The translations under genes were made by a program, and so were the position numbers. From contig DHAA01000134.1 in the NCBI GenBank assembly GCA_002397275.1, positions 1-11,136 of the forward strand: a stretch of DNA of 11,136 bases, written 5' to 3'. The stretch is from Thermacetogenium sp. UBA4966. GTDB lineage: Bacteria > Bacillota > DSM-12270 > Thermacetogeniales > Thermacetogeniaceae. The notes beneath the pieces are model-generated. The model was not told where the DNA came from. It saw only the letters and a program-made list of their open reading frames with translations, and did not search any database. Positions 1 through 6,179 of the stretch are shown here, piece by piece. Within the stretch, counting starts at the first letter, position 1, and each line of letters opens with the position of its first letter.

Positions 1-771
1 ATGGCCACCTACATGACCGGGGATAATATCCTGTTTTCCAACGACGCCTTCGGGCAGCATTATGCCATTGAAGAACTGTTCAACGACAAAGCGGACCAGT
101 GCCTGCTCTGAGCGGAGGCCATCAAGTACTATGCCAACATCCTCAATCCTTTCTCCCCGCTGGTTAAAAAGAAAGTCGAAGAGATTCAAAGCCTGGGGCT
201 GCCTATCGATATCATCGCGCCGAGCCACGGCGCCATCCGGAGGGACAATCCCCTGCAGATTGTTGAAAAATATTATGAATGGGCACAGGATTACCAGGAG
301 GATCAGGTTACTATAGTTTACGATACCATGTGGGACGGCACAAAACAGCTGGCGCACAAAATAGGAGCGGAAATCAGCCGTCTGTCCCCCGACACCAGGG
401 TGAAGGTCTTCAATGTCTCTAAAACCAACAAAAACGATATCATGACCGAGGTCTTTAAGTCCAGGGCCATCGCGGTGGGATCGCCCACAGTCGGCCGGAA
501 TATCCTTTCCTCCGTAGGGGGTTGGCTGGAGTTCCTGAAGGAGCTAAAGTTTAAAAAGAAAAAGGCGGCGGTGTTCGGCTGCTACGGCTGGAGCGGCGAG
601 TCCCCGCAAGTCGTGCGTCAAAAATTGACCGACGCCGGTTTTGAAGTCGTGGAACCGGAAATCAAATGCAATTGGATTCCTGAGGAAGATGCTACCGGGA
701 AAACCGCGGAGGCGGCAAAGGCGATCCTTAATAAGGAACAAGGCGAGGCTAACATAAGCCCCGCCTTATAG
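1..771 (+). pseudogene. Flavodiiron protein (FprA/ROO type), 3' part, interrupted by in-frame TGA
   Basis: Frame 1 is open from the window edge to TAG at 769-771 except for one TGA at 109-111 (codon 37). The reading on both sides belongs to the same family. Before the TGA is LFSNDAFGQH (codons 11-20), the diiron-site aspartate region of the metallo-beta-lactamase-like domain. After it come KYYANIL, then APSHG with the last iron-ligand histidine at codon 76, then a flavodoxin domain starting near codon 102, whose FMN phosphate loop lies around DTMWDGT. Such proteins reduce O2 or NO in the cytoplasm of anaerobes. The 5' end (first domain with the HxExD ligands) is outside the window, so the ATG at position 1 is internal. 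Codon 80 is Arg (CGG) where relatives usually have Trp in SHGxIWR. ATG 328 could open a flavodoxin-only ORF (328-771), but it would start inside the FMN loop and has no good ribosome binding site. The gene may be decayed, read through, or mis-sequenced. Confidence 0.85.
740..767. terminator. Hairpin at convergent gene ends
   Basis: The arms AAGGCGAGGCT (740-750) and AGCCCCGCCTT (757-767) pair over 11 positions with one A-C mismatch around a 6-nt loop. The hairpin overlaps the last codons of the flavodiiron gene and lies just beyond the stop of the minus-strand MFS gene (779). This is where a shared bidirectional terminator would sit. There is no proper T-run on the plus side and only a loose TTGTTCCTTATT on the minus side, so its strength is uncertain. 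Confidence 0.45.
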
Positions 772-778
772 GGAATAT

Positions 779-1990
779 TCAGCTTACCGGGTCAGGCTGC
801 TTTTGGAGCACCTCGGGAAGCCCCAGTGTGAACACGCCGAAGAGAACGACGGCGACAGCCGCAAAGATCATGAAGACATTGAAGTCGCTGCCCGCGATGG
901 GCGCTATGATGTAAGAGGGGAACACAAACGCAGCGAGGAAGCGCATCGTATTCGCATAGCCGCCCGCGGCGCCCATGTATTCGGGCTTCATGCCGGGAAT
1001 ATAGACCATCGCCGACATGCTTACCGGTACCAGCGCGCCGCAGCACAGGGCGCCGATAAACATGAACGCTGCCGTCGCTGCGGGAGAAGCGAGCATCCAT
1101 CCCCCATATATGCAGATGCCGCCGATAATACCGACGATCAGAGAAGGAATACGGAACTTGCCCTTGCCGATCTTGAGTATCAGCGCTCCGCCGAAAATAG
1201 TGCCGAGCATGATACCGACGGCAAACGCGGATGTAACAAAACCTGCCGTAGTCACGGGGACCCCTCTGGTGGTAAGCGCGGTAGTGAGGAAAATGGAGAC
1301 GGTCATGTTGCCGACCATGAAGCAGATCATGGTCAGACCGATGACCCATATATGCTTGAGCTTAAGCACATCGCCAATGGTCCTGGAGATAGGCACGTCC
1401 GCGGGAGGCGGAGTGGCGCCCTGGGGACGGTCGGAAGCGACGGCCAAGAACAGGACGTAGGCGATGACCATCATGATCAGGGTCACTATGCATGCGGTGC
1501 GGAAAGTCCCGAAGTAGGCGGTGATCGCCTGGGCGAGGGCGTTTCCTGCGCCGCCGCCGGCCATGAATATGCCCATGGCAATGCTGAGCTCTTTTTTCGG
1601 AAACCATTCGGAGATGAGCTTTGCAGAGTTCGAAGAGATGAATACCGGAAGAAAGCCGAGCATAAAGCTGGAAAGCATCAGCATCGCATAGGAGATGGAT
1701 GCGATCCTGAGCGCGGCGCCGATGATGCCGATAATGCCGGCGACGAATACCGAAAAGCGGACGCCCTTTTTATCGGCGAGGGTGCCGGCGAAAATGGAAA
1801 AGATTATGCCTGTAAGCATGGGGCACATGGTGATGGCGCTAAATTGCGATGTGCTCAGGCCGATATCATTCATCAGATATCCGCCGAACGCTGAGGTCAC
1901 GAACTGCGCAAAGGCGCCGACCACACAACCAATGAATATGACGAAAAGCACCGCCCACCGCCGGACGGTCGGTTTTACCATTGTATCCAT
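779..1990 (-). CDS. MFS transporter (small organic anion type)
   Basis: A 403-residue inner-membrane carrier of normal length for the major facilitator superfamily. About twelve hydrophobic segments can be traced in two sets of six, separated by a polar cytoplasmic loop near residues 185-212. The loop between helices 2 and 3 carries the MFS motif A form GTLADKKGVR (69-78), with D73, G76 and R78. The stretch EWFPKKELSIAMG (128-140) resembles the equivalent loop of the NarK/CynX/oxalate-formate antiporter group. The substrate cannot be read from sequence. The start ATG at 1990 is preceded on its strand by AAGGGGGG nine bases upstream. It lies beyond the SDR gene with a hairpin in between and no clear promoter of its own, so it may depend on read-through from the upstream MFS-SDR operon. 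A small CCCGC/GCGGG hairpin (2027-2040) lies in its leader. It appears to be a relative of the MFS protein at 2986-4200. Confidence 0.92.
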   Translation of the reverse strand: MDTMVKPTVRRWAVLFVIFIGCVVGAFAQFVTSAFGGYLMNDIGLSTSQFSAITMCPMLTGIIFSIFAGTLADKKGVRFSVFVAGIIGIIGAALRIASISYAMLMLSSFMLGFLPVFISSNSAKLISEWFPKKELSIAMGIFMAGGGAGNALAQAITAYFGTFRTACIVTLIMMVIAYVLFLAVASDRPQGATPPPADVPISRTIGDVLKLKHIWVIGLTMICFMVGNMTVSIFLTTALTTRGVPVTTAGFVTSAFAVGIMLGTIFGGALILKIGKGKFRIPSLIVGIIGGICIYGGWMLASPAATAAFMFIGALCCGALVPVSMSAMVYIPGMKPEYMGAAGGYANTMRFLAAFVFPSYIIAPIAGSDFNVFMIFAAVAVVLFGVFTLGLPEVLQKQPDPVS

Positions 1991-2051
1991 TTGCTATTTC
2001 CCCCCTTGTGTACGGTTATGGCACAGCCCGCCAAAGCGGGGGCGCCACCCG

Positions 2052-2100
2052 ATGGCCTAAAAGCAGGGAGAGGAGAACGAACTTCTCCCTGCTTGGCCAT
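2052..2100 (-). terminator. Strong hairpin after the SDR gene
   Basis: A perfect 11-bp inverted repeat, AAGCAGGGAGA (2061-2071) with TCTCCCTGCTT (2084-2094), is extended by ATGGCC (2052-2057) with GGCCAT (2095-2100) across a 3-nt bulge. On the minus strand the 3' arm runs into TTTT and then AGGCC, so the U-tract is short. It sits 32 bp beyond the SDR stop and 60 bp before the next MFS start. It may be a terminator, or a partial terminator or mRNA-processing site that lowers expression of the distal transporter. The inner GGAGAA/TTCTCC can form a competing, slipped hairpin. Confidence 0.6.
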
Positions 2101-2131
2101 GGATCCAAGATAAGCGAAAGATTAAGAAAAA

Positions 2132-2959
2132 TCAGATGTCACGACGGCCTGTTCCCGCGTGTGCAATGGATGACTGGCCGTAAGCATAGACATAGCCCAT
2201 GCCGCCTCCGACATACAGGCAGAGTCCGGTGATATAGCTGGAGAGCTCGGAGGCAAAGAATAGAGCGGGGCCTGCGATGTCGTCCGCGGTGCCGGTGCGT
2301 CCCAGTGGGACCTCGATGTCCGCAATGCCTTGGAGAATCTTGGTGCGCTCCTCTCCGGCTTCCATCAGTTCATCCCAGAAGGCGGTGACGATGGGTCCGG
2401 GCTTGATGCAATTGACGCGAATATTGAACTTGGCCAGGTCCATGGCGAGGTTGACGCACAGCGATTCGCAGGCGCCCTTGGCCATATGGTACTCAAAAGC
2501 GGGAGCGGTGGGGTTGAAAGCGCCGTTGGAGGAGCAGATGATGATCTTGCCGCTCTTCTGTTTCTTCATCTGAGGGACCACCGCGAAGCAGCTGTAATAC
2601 ATGCCCCACTGGTTGACAGCGGTGGTTTTTTCCAGGCACTCCTGCTGCGTCATGCTGGGATCGCCGTCAAAGGTCTTACCCGCGTAGGCGGCGAGGATGT
2701 CCACGCGGCCGAACTCCTCGATGGTCTTTTCTACAATGGACTCGACCTGAGCGCGGTCGGAGACATCCATGGGCCGATAGAAGCGGGCGACGCCGCCGGC
2801 CGCAGTGATCTCATCGACGACCTTCTGAGAGTTCTTGGGGTTTAAATCAGCGATAACGACCCTTGCGCCTTCTTTTGCGTAGAGTTTAGCGGTGGCTTCA
2901 CCCATGCCGGAGGCACCGCCGGTAACGATAGCAACCTGGTTTTTCAGCATATCGATCAT
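2132..2959 (-). CDS. Short-chain dehydrogenase/reductase (SDR)
   Basis: A classical SDR of 275 residues that oxidises or reduces a hydroxy/keto substrate with NAD(P). The Rossmann glycine motif TGGASGMG is at residues 13-20. Asp38 at the end of the second strand favours NAD over NADP. The tetrad is N116, S143 or S144, Y157 and K161 (YHMAK), followed by the PG turn at 187-188. The usual NNAG motif reads AYAG here. A tail of about 20 residues after the final GGG ends in RRDI. ATG 2959 is chosen because GGAGAG lies nine bases before it. A TTG six bases further upstream is in frame but would be only 3 nt from that site. The gene is 26 bp downstream of the MFS gene at 2986-4200, so the two form an operon, and a transported hydroxy or keto acid is a plausible substrate. 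The actual substrate is unknown. Confidence 0.93.
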   Translation of the reverse strand: MIDMLKNQVAIVTGGASGMGEATAKLYAKEGARVVIADLNPKNSQKVVDEITAAGGVARFYRPMDVSDRAQVESIVEKTIEEFGRVDILAAYAGKTFDGDPSMTQQECLEKTTAVNQWGMYYSCFAVVPQMKKQKSGKIIICSSNGAFNPTAPAFEYHMAKGACESLCVNLAMDLAKFNIRVNCIKPGPIVTAFWDELMEAGEERTKILQGIADIEVPLGRTGTADDIAGPALFFASELSSYITGLCLYVGGGMGYVYAYGQSSIAHAGTGRRDI

Positions 2960-2985
2960 GATCAATATCTCTCCTTTTATTTATT

Positions 2986-4200
2986 CTACTGCCTGTTTGC
3001 CGCAGCTTCCATCTGTAGCTTGCCCTTGGGGCCTAGTTCGGGTACCATGAAGCCGCCGGTGATGACGCCGATGACGCACAGCACGCCAAAGGTGACGAAA
3101 ATGGCGTTGTAGTTCGTGCCGAACAGATTGGCAATGGCGATGGGGAACACGAAAGTCAGAACGCCCTTGATCGTCTCCAGCGCGCCCGAGGCCGTGCCGA
3201 TATATTCCTGCGGGAACTGTCCGGTAAGAGGGACCAGCGGGGTACGGCCGGAGCACAAGCCGATGCCGCCGCCCATGATCAGCCCGCCGATCACCATGAA
3301 TATCCAGGTGTTGACGCCCAGCGGCGTGAACCAGCTGAGCAGATAGCCGCAAGCGCCGCCGACAAAGCAGATGATGGTAACGACGTTGTATCTCTTGATA
3401 ACGCCCATCAGGAAGGTCCCGAAGTAACCGCCCACGAGGAGCGACAGGTTAATGACCGTGCCCATCATCGCGGCGCCCGCGGGATCCAGACCCTTGGAGA
3501 GAAAGGCGTTGATGCAGTAAGTGTTGATGAGCAGTGTTGAGGCGACCGCGCAAGAGCAGGCGATGGAGAGCAACCATACATAGGAACTTTTGTAGACCTG
3601 GGCTGTACCGCCCTGGGGTGGCTTCTCTGCATTGGCAGCGACAGGGCCGTCCTTGCCGATGATCAACCAGATGGCCCACAGCGCAGTGTAAGCGATCGCC
3701 ACTAACAGCAGGGAATTGTGGAGTCCGAGCGCCGCGCCGATGACAAACACGGAAGCAGAACCGATGCCCGCGCCGCCGGCCTGGAAGGCGAAGGCAACAG
3801 AGACCTTATCCTTGGTAAACCATGTGTCCAGCACCTTCGCAGCGGCGACCTGACAGACGCCGACAAAGAAGGATGCGAGGAACGTAAAAACGACTACGAG
3901 AACGTAGCTGGCGACAAAGGCACGCACAAAGAAGAGCACGATGCCCATCAGCATGGCGATCGTAATCGTCTTACGGGAACCGTAACGGTCCAGCAAGGGG
4001 CCAAAAATGATGCCGCCGAACAGTCCGACCACCGAGGTGACCGAGGCAAGCGTTGTGAGACCCGCCTGACCTATGCCGTAAGCCTCCATGGCGCCGCCTG
4101 CGCAGGCGGGGAAGACAATCAAATTGAAGGTCATGACAGCCATGAACAATGTGAAGAAAGCGGTTATTACCCACGCGCGACCTGACATTTGATTATTCAT
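2986..4200 (-). CDS. MFS transporter, first gene of the MFS-SDR operon
   Basis: A 404-residue major facilitator protein with about twelve membrane segments and a central polar loop near residues 183-205. Motif A after helix 2 is well kept: GPLLDRYGSRK (67-77), with D71, R72, G74 and R76. A second helix-4/5 region reads DTWFTKDKVSVAF (125-137), similar in position and kind to EWFPKKELSIAMG in the MFS protein at 779-1990, which suggests the two carriers belong to one subfamily. The start is ATG 4200, ten bases after AAGGAGAGG on the minus strand. The frame stays open upstream to 4443, but that 81-residue extension is Arg/Cys-rich, lacks membrane character and is read from the regulatory region, so it is not taken as coding. 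The transporter lies directly ahead of the SDR and divergent from the AKR gene. Substrate unknown; a small organic acid is a guess from the family and context. Confidence 0.92.
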   Translation of the reverse strand: MNNQMSGRAWVITAFFTLFMAVMTFNLIVFPACAGGAMEAYGIGQAGLTTLASVTSVVGLFGGIIFGPLLDRYGSRKTITIAMLMGIVLFFVRAFVASYVLVVVFTFLASFFVGVCQVAAAKVLDTWFTKDKVSVAFAFQAGGAGIGSASVFVIGAALGLHNSLLLVAIAYTALWAIWLIIGKDGPVAANAEKPPQGGTAQVYKSSYVWLLSIACSCAVASTLLINTYCINAFLSKGLDPAGAAMMGTVINLSLLVGGYFGTFLMGVIKRYNVVTIICFVGGACGYLLSWFTPLGVNTWIFMVIGGLIMGGGIGLCSGRTPLVPLTGQFPQEYIGTASGALETIKGVLTFVFPIAIANLFGTNYNAIFVTFGVLCVIGVITGGFMVPELGPKGKLQMEAAANRQ

Positions 4201-4260
4201 TGCTAAAATTCCTCTCCTTCCCTTCTGTGAAACTTTTTTGAAAATAGGGAACTTAGTGAG

Positions 4261-4280
4261 CGGATAAGTCAGATACACGT
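4261..4280. repeat. Direct repeat copy 1, possible operator
   Basis: Reads CGGATAAGT-CAGATACACGT. It matches copy 2 at 4689-4709 with one inserted T and one C/T change. It lies about 60-80 bases upstream of the MFS start ATG (4200), inside the expected 5' leader of that transcript. Shared sequence at both ends of a divergent control region fits binding by one regulator, but could also be a duplication remnant. Confidence 0.5.
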
Positions 4281-4289
4281 TTACACGTT

Positions 4290-4349
4290 GAAATCCCGAA
4301 GCATAGCCGGCGCCCCCGCCCCGACGGCGGCAACGGCCTTGTGGATTTC
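4290..4349 (-). other. Structured 5' leader element ahead of MFS operon
   Basis: GAAATCC (4290-4296) and GGATTTC (4343-4349) are perfect 7-bp inverted arms enclosing a 46-nt GC-rich core in otherwise AT-rich DNA. In the core, GCCG/CGGC segments can pair inside the outer stem. The predicted start of transcription from the minus promoter (about 4349) coincides with the outer arm, so the mRNA would begin with this structure. It could be a regulatory RNA fold or a protein-binding site. It does not match any riboswitch class that I recognise. Confidence 0.4.
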
Positions 4350-4355
4350 GCGAGC

Positions 4356-4384
4356 AGAATAACATTTTTCTCTTAAAAGTACAA
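4356..4384 (-). promoter_or_regulatory. Candidate sigma-70 promoter for MFS-SDR operon
   Basis: On the minus strand TTGTAC (4384-4379) and TATTCT (4361-4356) are separated by 17 bases. Transcription would start near 4349 and give a leader of about 150 nt. The -35 and -10 boxes match the consensus only moderately. Confidence 0.4.
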
Positions 4385-4582
4385 GGAGTTGAAGCGCCTC
4401 CAAAAAAGTCTGGATTTTGATAAATGAAGACAGAAAAAGCCACGTTTTAACGGGAATAAGTTAAGTTTTGATGAAGAATCGCGGTAAAAAATGATAAGCA
4501 AAACGAATCATCGGAGAGTGATTGATTTCAAAATCGAATTAACTTAAATGTATAAATTTTACCTGACTCACAATGGTTAGCA

Positions 4583-4649
4583 GGGTTTTGGCGCGGCCAT
4601 AAGCAATACTTTTAGCGTTAAGCGATTTGGCAATAGTGAGCCGAAACCC
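4583..4649. repeat. Long inverted repeat just upstream of the AKR promoter
   Basis: GGGTTTTGGC (4583-4592) and GCCGAAACCC (4640-4649) pair over 10 positions with one T-G wobble, around a 47-nt centre. Inner GCCA/TGGC segments could extend the fold. The right arm ends one base before the -35 box at 4651. Possible roles are an activator or repressor site pair, a small structured RNA, or a remnant of a small inverted-repeat element. Confidence 0.45.
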
Positions 4650-4650
4650 G

Positions 4651-4680
4651 TTGACTTTGGATCGAGATCGTATTTAAAAT
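4651..4680 (+). promoter_or_regulatory. Sigma-70 promoter for AKR gene
   Basis: TTGACT (4651-4656) and TAAAAT (4675-4680) each match the consensus at five of six positions, with an 18-bp spacer. The start would be near 4687, leaving a leader of about 90 nt before ATG 4776. The direct repeat copy at 4689 would then overlap the start of the transcript, a usual place for a repressor site. Confidence 0.6.
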
Positions 4681-4688
4681 AATGACGT

Positions 4689-4709
4689 CGGATAAGTTCA
4701 GATACATGT
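4689..4709. repeat. Direct repeat copy 2, possible operator
   Basis: Reads CGGATAAGTT then CAGATACATGT. It is nearly identical to 4261-4280, in the same orientation, 428 bp away. It sits at the presumed +1 of the AKR transcript. Confidence 0.5.
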
Positions 4710-4775
4710 GCGTAAGAGCGGCCGTTCGCTCCGAAGGATGGCTGTGACTCTCTATGCTTTTAGGAGGTAAATACA

Positions 4776-5969
4776 ATGACAATTGATTTTGGTAAAAGAT
4801 TCGGATTTGGCGGACTGCGCCTGCCGCTTCTGGACCCCGACGATCAGATGGCCATAGACTATGAGACGCTCGATAAGATGATAGACAAATTTATGGCCCG
4901 CGGCTTCAACTATTTTGATACTTCATATATCTATCACGGCCAACTCTCGGAAACCGCCTTCGGCAAGTCACTGGTGGCTAGATACCCGAGAGACTCCTTT
5001 CTGCTTTCCACTAAAATGCCGATTAAGTTCATGAAGAATGAAGAAGACATGGAGCGGATCTTTGAAGAACAGCTCAAAAAATGTCAGGTTGACTATTTCG
5101 ACTTTTATCTCATCCACAGCATCGGCAAAGAGGCTTATGAGAACTGCAAAAAGTGGGATACATTCGAATTCCTCAAGAAAAAAAGAGAGGAAGGGAAATT
5201 CAGGGAATTCGGCGTCTCGCTGCATGACTCTCCGGAGTTCCTCGATATGATTCTGACCGAGCATCCTGAGATCAACTTCGTTGTGGAGCAGCTGAACTAT
5301 ATCGACTGGGTCAACCCGGCGATCCGCTCCAAGGAGATCTACGATGTAGCGGTGAAGCACGGCAAACCCGTGGTCGTCATGGAAGCCTGCAAGGGCGGCA
5401 CGCTGGCCGAGATCCCCGATGAAGCAAAGGAGCTCATGAAGGAGTATAACCCCGACGCATCCATCGCCTCCTGGGCGTACAGGTTCGTGGGCAGCCTGCC
5501 CGGCGTGCGCGTAGTGCTGGCGGGCATGCCCAGAATGGAGTTCCTTGATGACAATATGAAGACCTTTGAGAACTTCGTTCCCCTCAATGAAGAGGAATAC
5601 AAGATCATCGACAAGGTGGTCGAAATCATCAACAGCAATACCGCTATCTCCTGTACATACTGCAGATATTGTGTTGACGAATGTCCGCAGAAGATCGCCA
5701 TACCCGATTACTTCGCTCTTTACAACGACTGGAAAAGGCTCCAGGAGAGCAGTTCCGAGAACGAGGTTATGACTCAGGCGTTCTATTACATGAACTACGT
5801 CGAGCAGGGCAACGGTCCCGCCTCCGCGTGCAAGAAGTGCAAAAAGTGCGAGAAGGTGTGTCCCCAGCATCTGCCCATCAGCGAGTACCTGCATGACTGC
5901 GTGTATAACGAAATTGAGTCTTATAACCCCGAGGCCCATATCCAGAAGGATAAACAGGTGGAGATCTGA
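4776..5969 (+). CDS. Aldo/keto reductase with C-terminal double [4Fe-4S] ferredoxin domain
   Basis: A 397-residue cytoplasmic fusion protein. Residues 1-285 form the aldo/keto reductase barrel with its catalytic set visible: D48, Y53 (DTSYIYHG), K80 (STKMP) and H114 (YLIHS). Residues 293-303 hold CTYCRYCVDEC and 352-362 hold CKKCKKCEKVC. Each is a CxxCxxCxxxC motif followed by Pro, typical of bacterial ferredoxin clusters. The family is common in anaerobes and couples a barrel reductase to electron transfer. The natural substrate of most members, including this one, is unknown. AGGAGG seven bases before ATG 4776 gives a strong start. The gene has its own promoter, is divergent from the MFS-SDR operon, and is followed by a hairpin terminator, so it is probably a single-gene transcript. 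It may act on the same compound handled by the SDR. Confidence 0.93.
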   Translation: MTIDFGKRFGFGGLRLPLLDPDDQMAIDYETLDKMIDKFMARGFNYFDTSYIYHGQLSETAFGKSLVARYPRDSFLLSTKMPIKFMKNEEDMERIFEEQLKKCQVDYFDFYLIHSIGKEAYENCKKWDTFEFLKKKREEGKFREFGVSLHDSPEFLDMILTEHPEINFVVEQLNYIDWVNPAIRSKEIYDVAVKHGKPVVVMEACKGGTLAEIPDEAKELMKEYNPDASIASWAYRFVGSLPGVRVVLAGMPRMEFLDDNMKTFENFVPLNEEEYKIIDKVVEIINSNTAISCTYCRYCVDECPQKIAIPDYFALYNDWKRLQESSSENEVMTQAFYYMNYVEQGNGPASACKKCKKCEKVCPQHLPISEYLHDCVYNEIESYNPEAHIQKDKQVEI

Positions 5970-5980
5970 TTGGAGAACGG

Positions 5981-6010
5981 CAAGGAGCGCTGCACAGCGC
6001 TCCTTGTTTC
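5981..6010 (+). terminator. Rho-independent terminator after AKR gene
   Basis: CAAGGAGCGCT (5981-5991) and AGCGCTCCTTG (5996-6006) form a perfect 11-bp stem with a GCAC loop, 11 bases after the AKR stop. Only a short TTTC follows, so termination may be incomplete. Confidence 0.75.
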
Positions 6011-6019
6011 TAATGCACC

Positions 6020-6049
6020 TTGTCAGCCGAAGGAGAGGTATCCTATTAC
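6020..6049 (+). promoter_or_regulatory. Candidate promoter for larBC
   Basis: TTGTCA (6020-6025) and TATTAC (6044-6049) are 18 bases apart. The -35 box matches five of six and the -10 box four of six. It lies right after the AKR terminator and before larB. It competes with the reading of this stretch as the start of a gene remnant. Confidence 0.35.
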
Positions 6050-6178
6050 ATCAAGACGGCGTTCCAGCCGGGATTCGAGCTCGAGGGGGCGAAACGTGTC
6101 TGCCGCGAGCTTGATTTGCCGCTGTTTGAAAATGACGTAATGCTGGAACCTGAGACTCATAAGGAGGAAAAATACTGA
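6020..6178 (+). pseudogene. Unidentified coding-looking remnant or small ORF before larB
   Basis: The frame from a TTG at 6020 to TGA at 6176-6178 encodes 52 residues whose composition looks like real protein, for example KTAFQPGFELEGAKRVCREL and then DLPLFENDVMLEPETHKEEK. I do not recognise the family. It is not the C-terminus of LarA or LarE as I know them. No ATG starts it. AAGGAGAGG at 6030-6038 lies 11 bases before an in-frame ATC (6050), which suggests a lost ATG or a rare start. The stop is one base before the larB ATG, the spacing of translationally coupled genes. Likely readings are the 3' end of a gene cut off by rearrangement next to the AKR terminator, or a short coupled leader ORF. 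Confidence 0.4.
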
Positions 6179-6179
6179 T

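Larger units (their letters stand above)
4201..4775. other. Divergent control region between MFS-SDR operon and AKR gene
   Basis: This stretch has 575 bp without a convincing gene. It is AT-rich apart from a GC-rich patch at 4305-4340. It holds promoter candidates in both directions (4356-4384 minus, 4651-4680 plus), a ~20-bp direct repeat at each end (4261 and 4689), and two long inverted repeats (4290-4349 and 4583-4649), each listed separately. An 8-bp pair TAAGTTAA (4457-4464) and TTAACTTA (4539-4546) and a small GATTT/AAATC palindrome near 4524-4535 are also present. The length and the amount of symmetry are more than two simple promoters need. Confidence 0.7.

Noticed and set aside
109..160. 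Selenocysteine at the flavodiiron TGA
   Set aside because: The position is not an active-site cysteine in the family and I could not draw a convincing bacterial SECIS hairpin directly downstream. Not fully excluded.
803..1894. A 363-residue open frame on the plus strand across the MFS gene
   Set aside because: Antisense shadow of the transporter: very rich in H, D, E, R and A, no ribosome site, no family likeness.
4201..4443. N-terminal extension of the MFS protein (81 residues)
   Set aside because: Arg/Cys-rich, not membrane-like, read through the GC-rich leader element, and the ATG at 4200 has its own AAGGAGAGG.
4968..5939. A 323-residue open frame on the minus strand across the AKR gene
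   Set aside because: Mirror of a codon-biased gene. The AKR reading has a full set of catalytic and cluster residues and a strong ribosome site.
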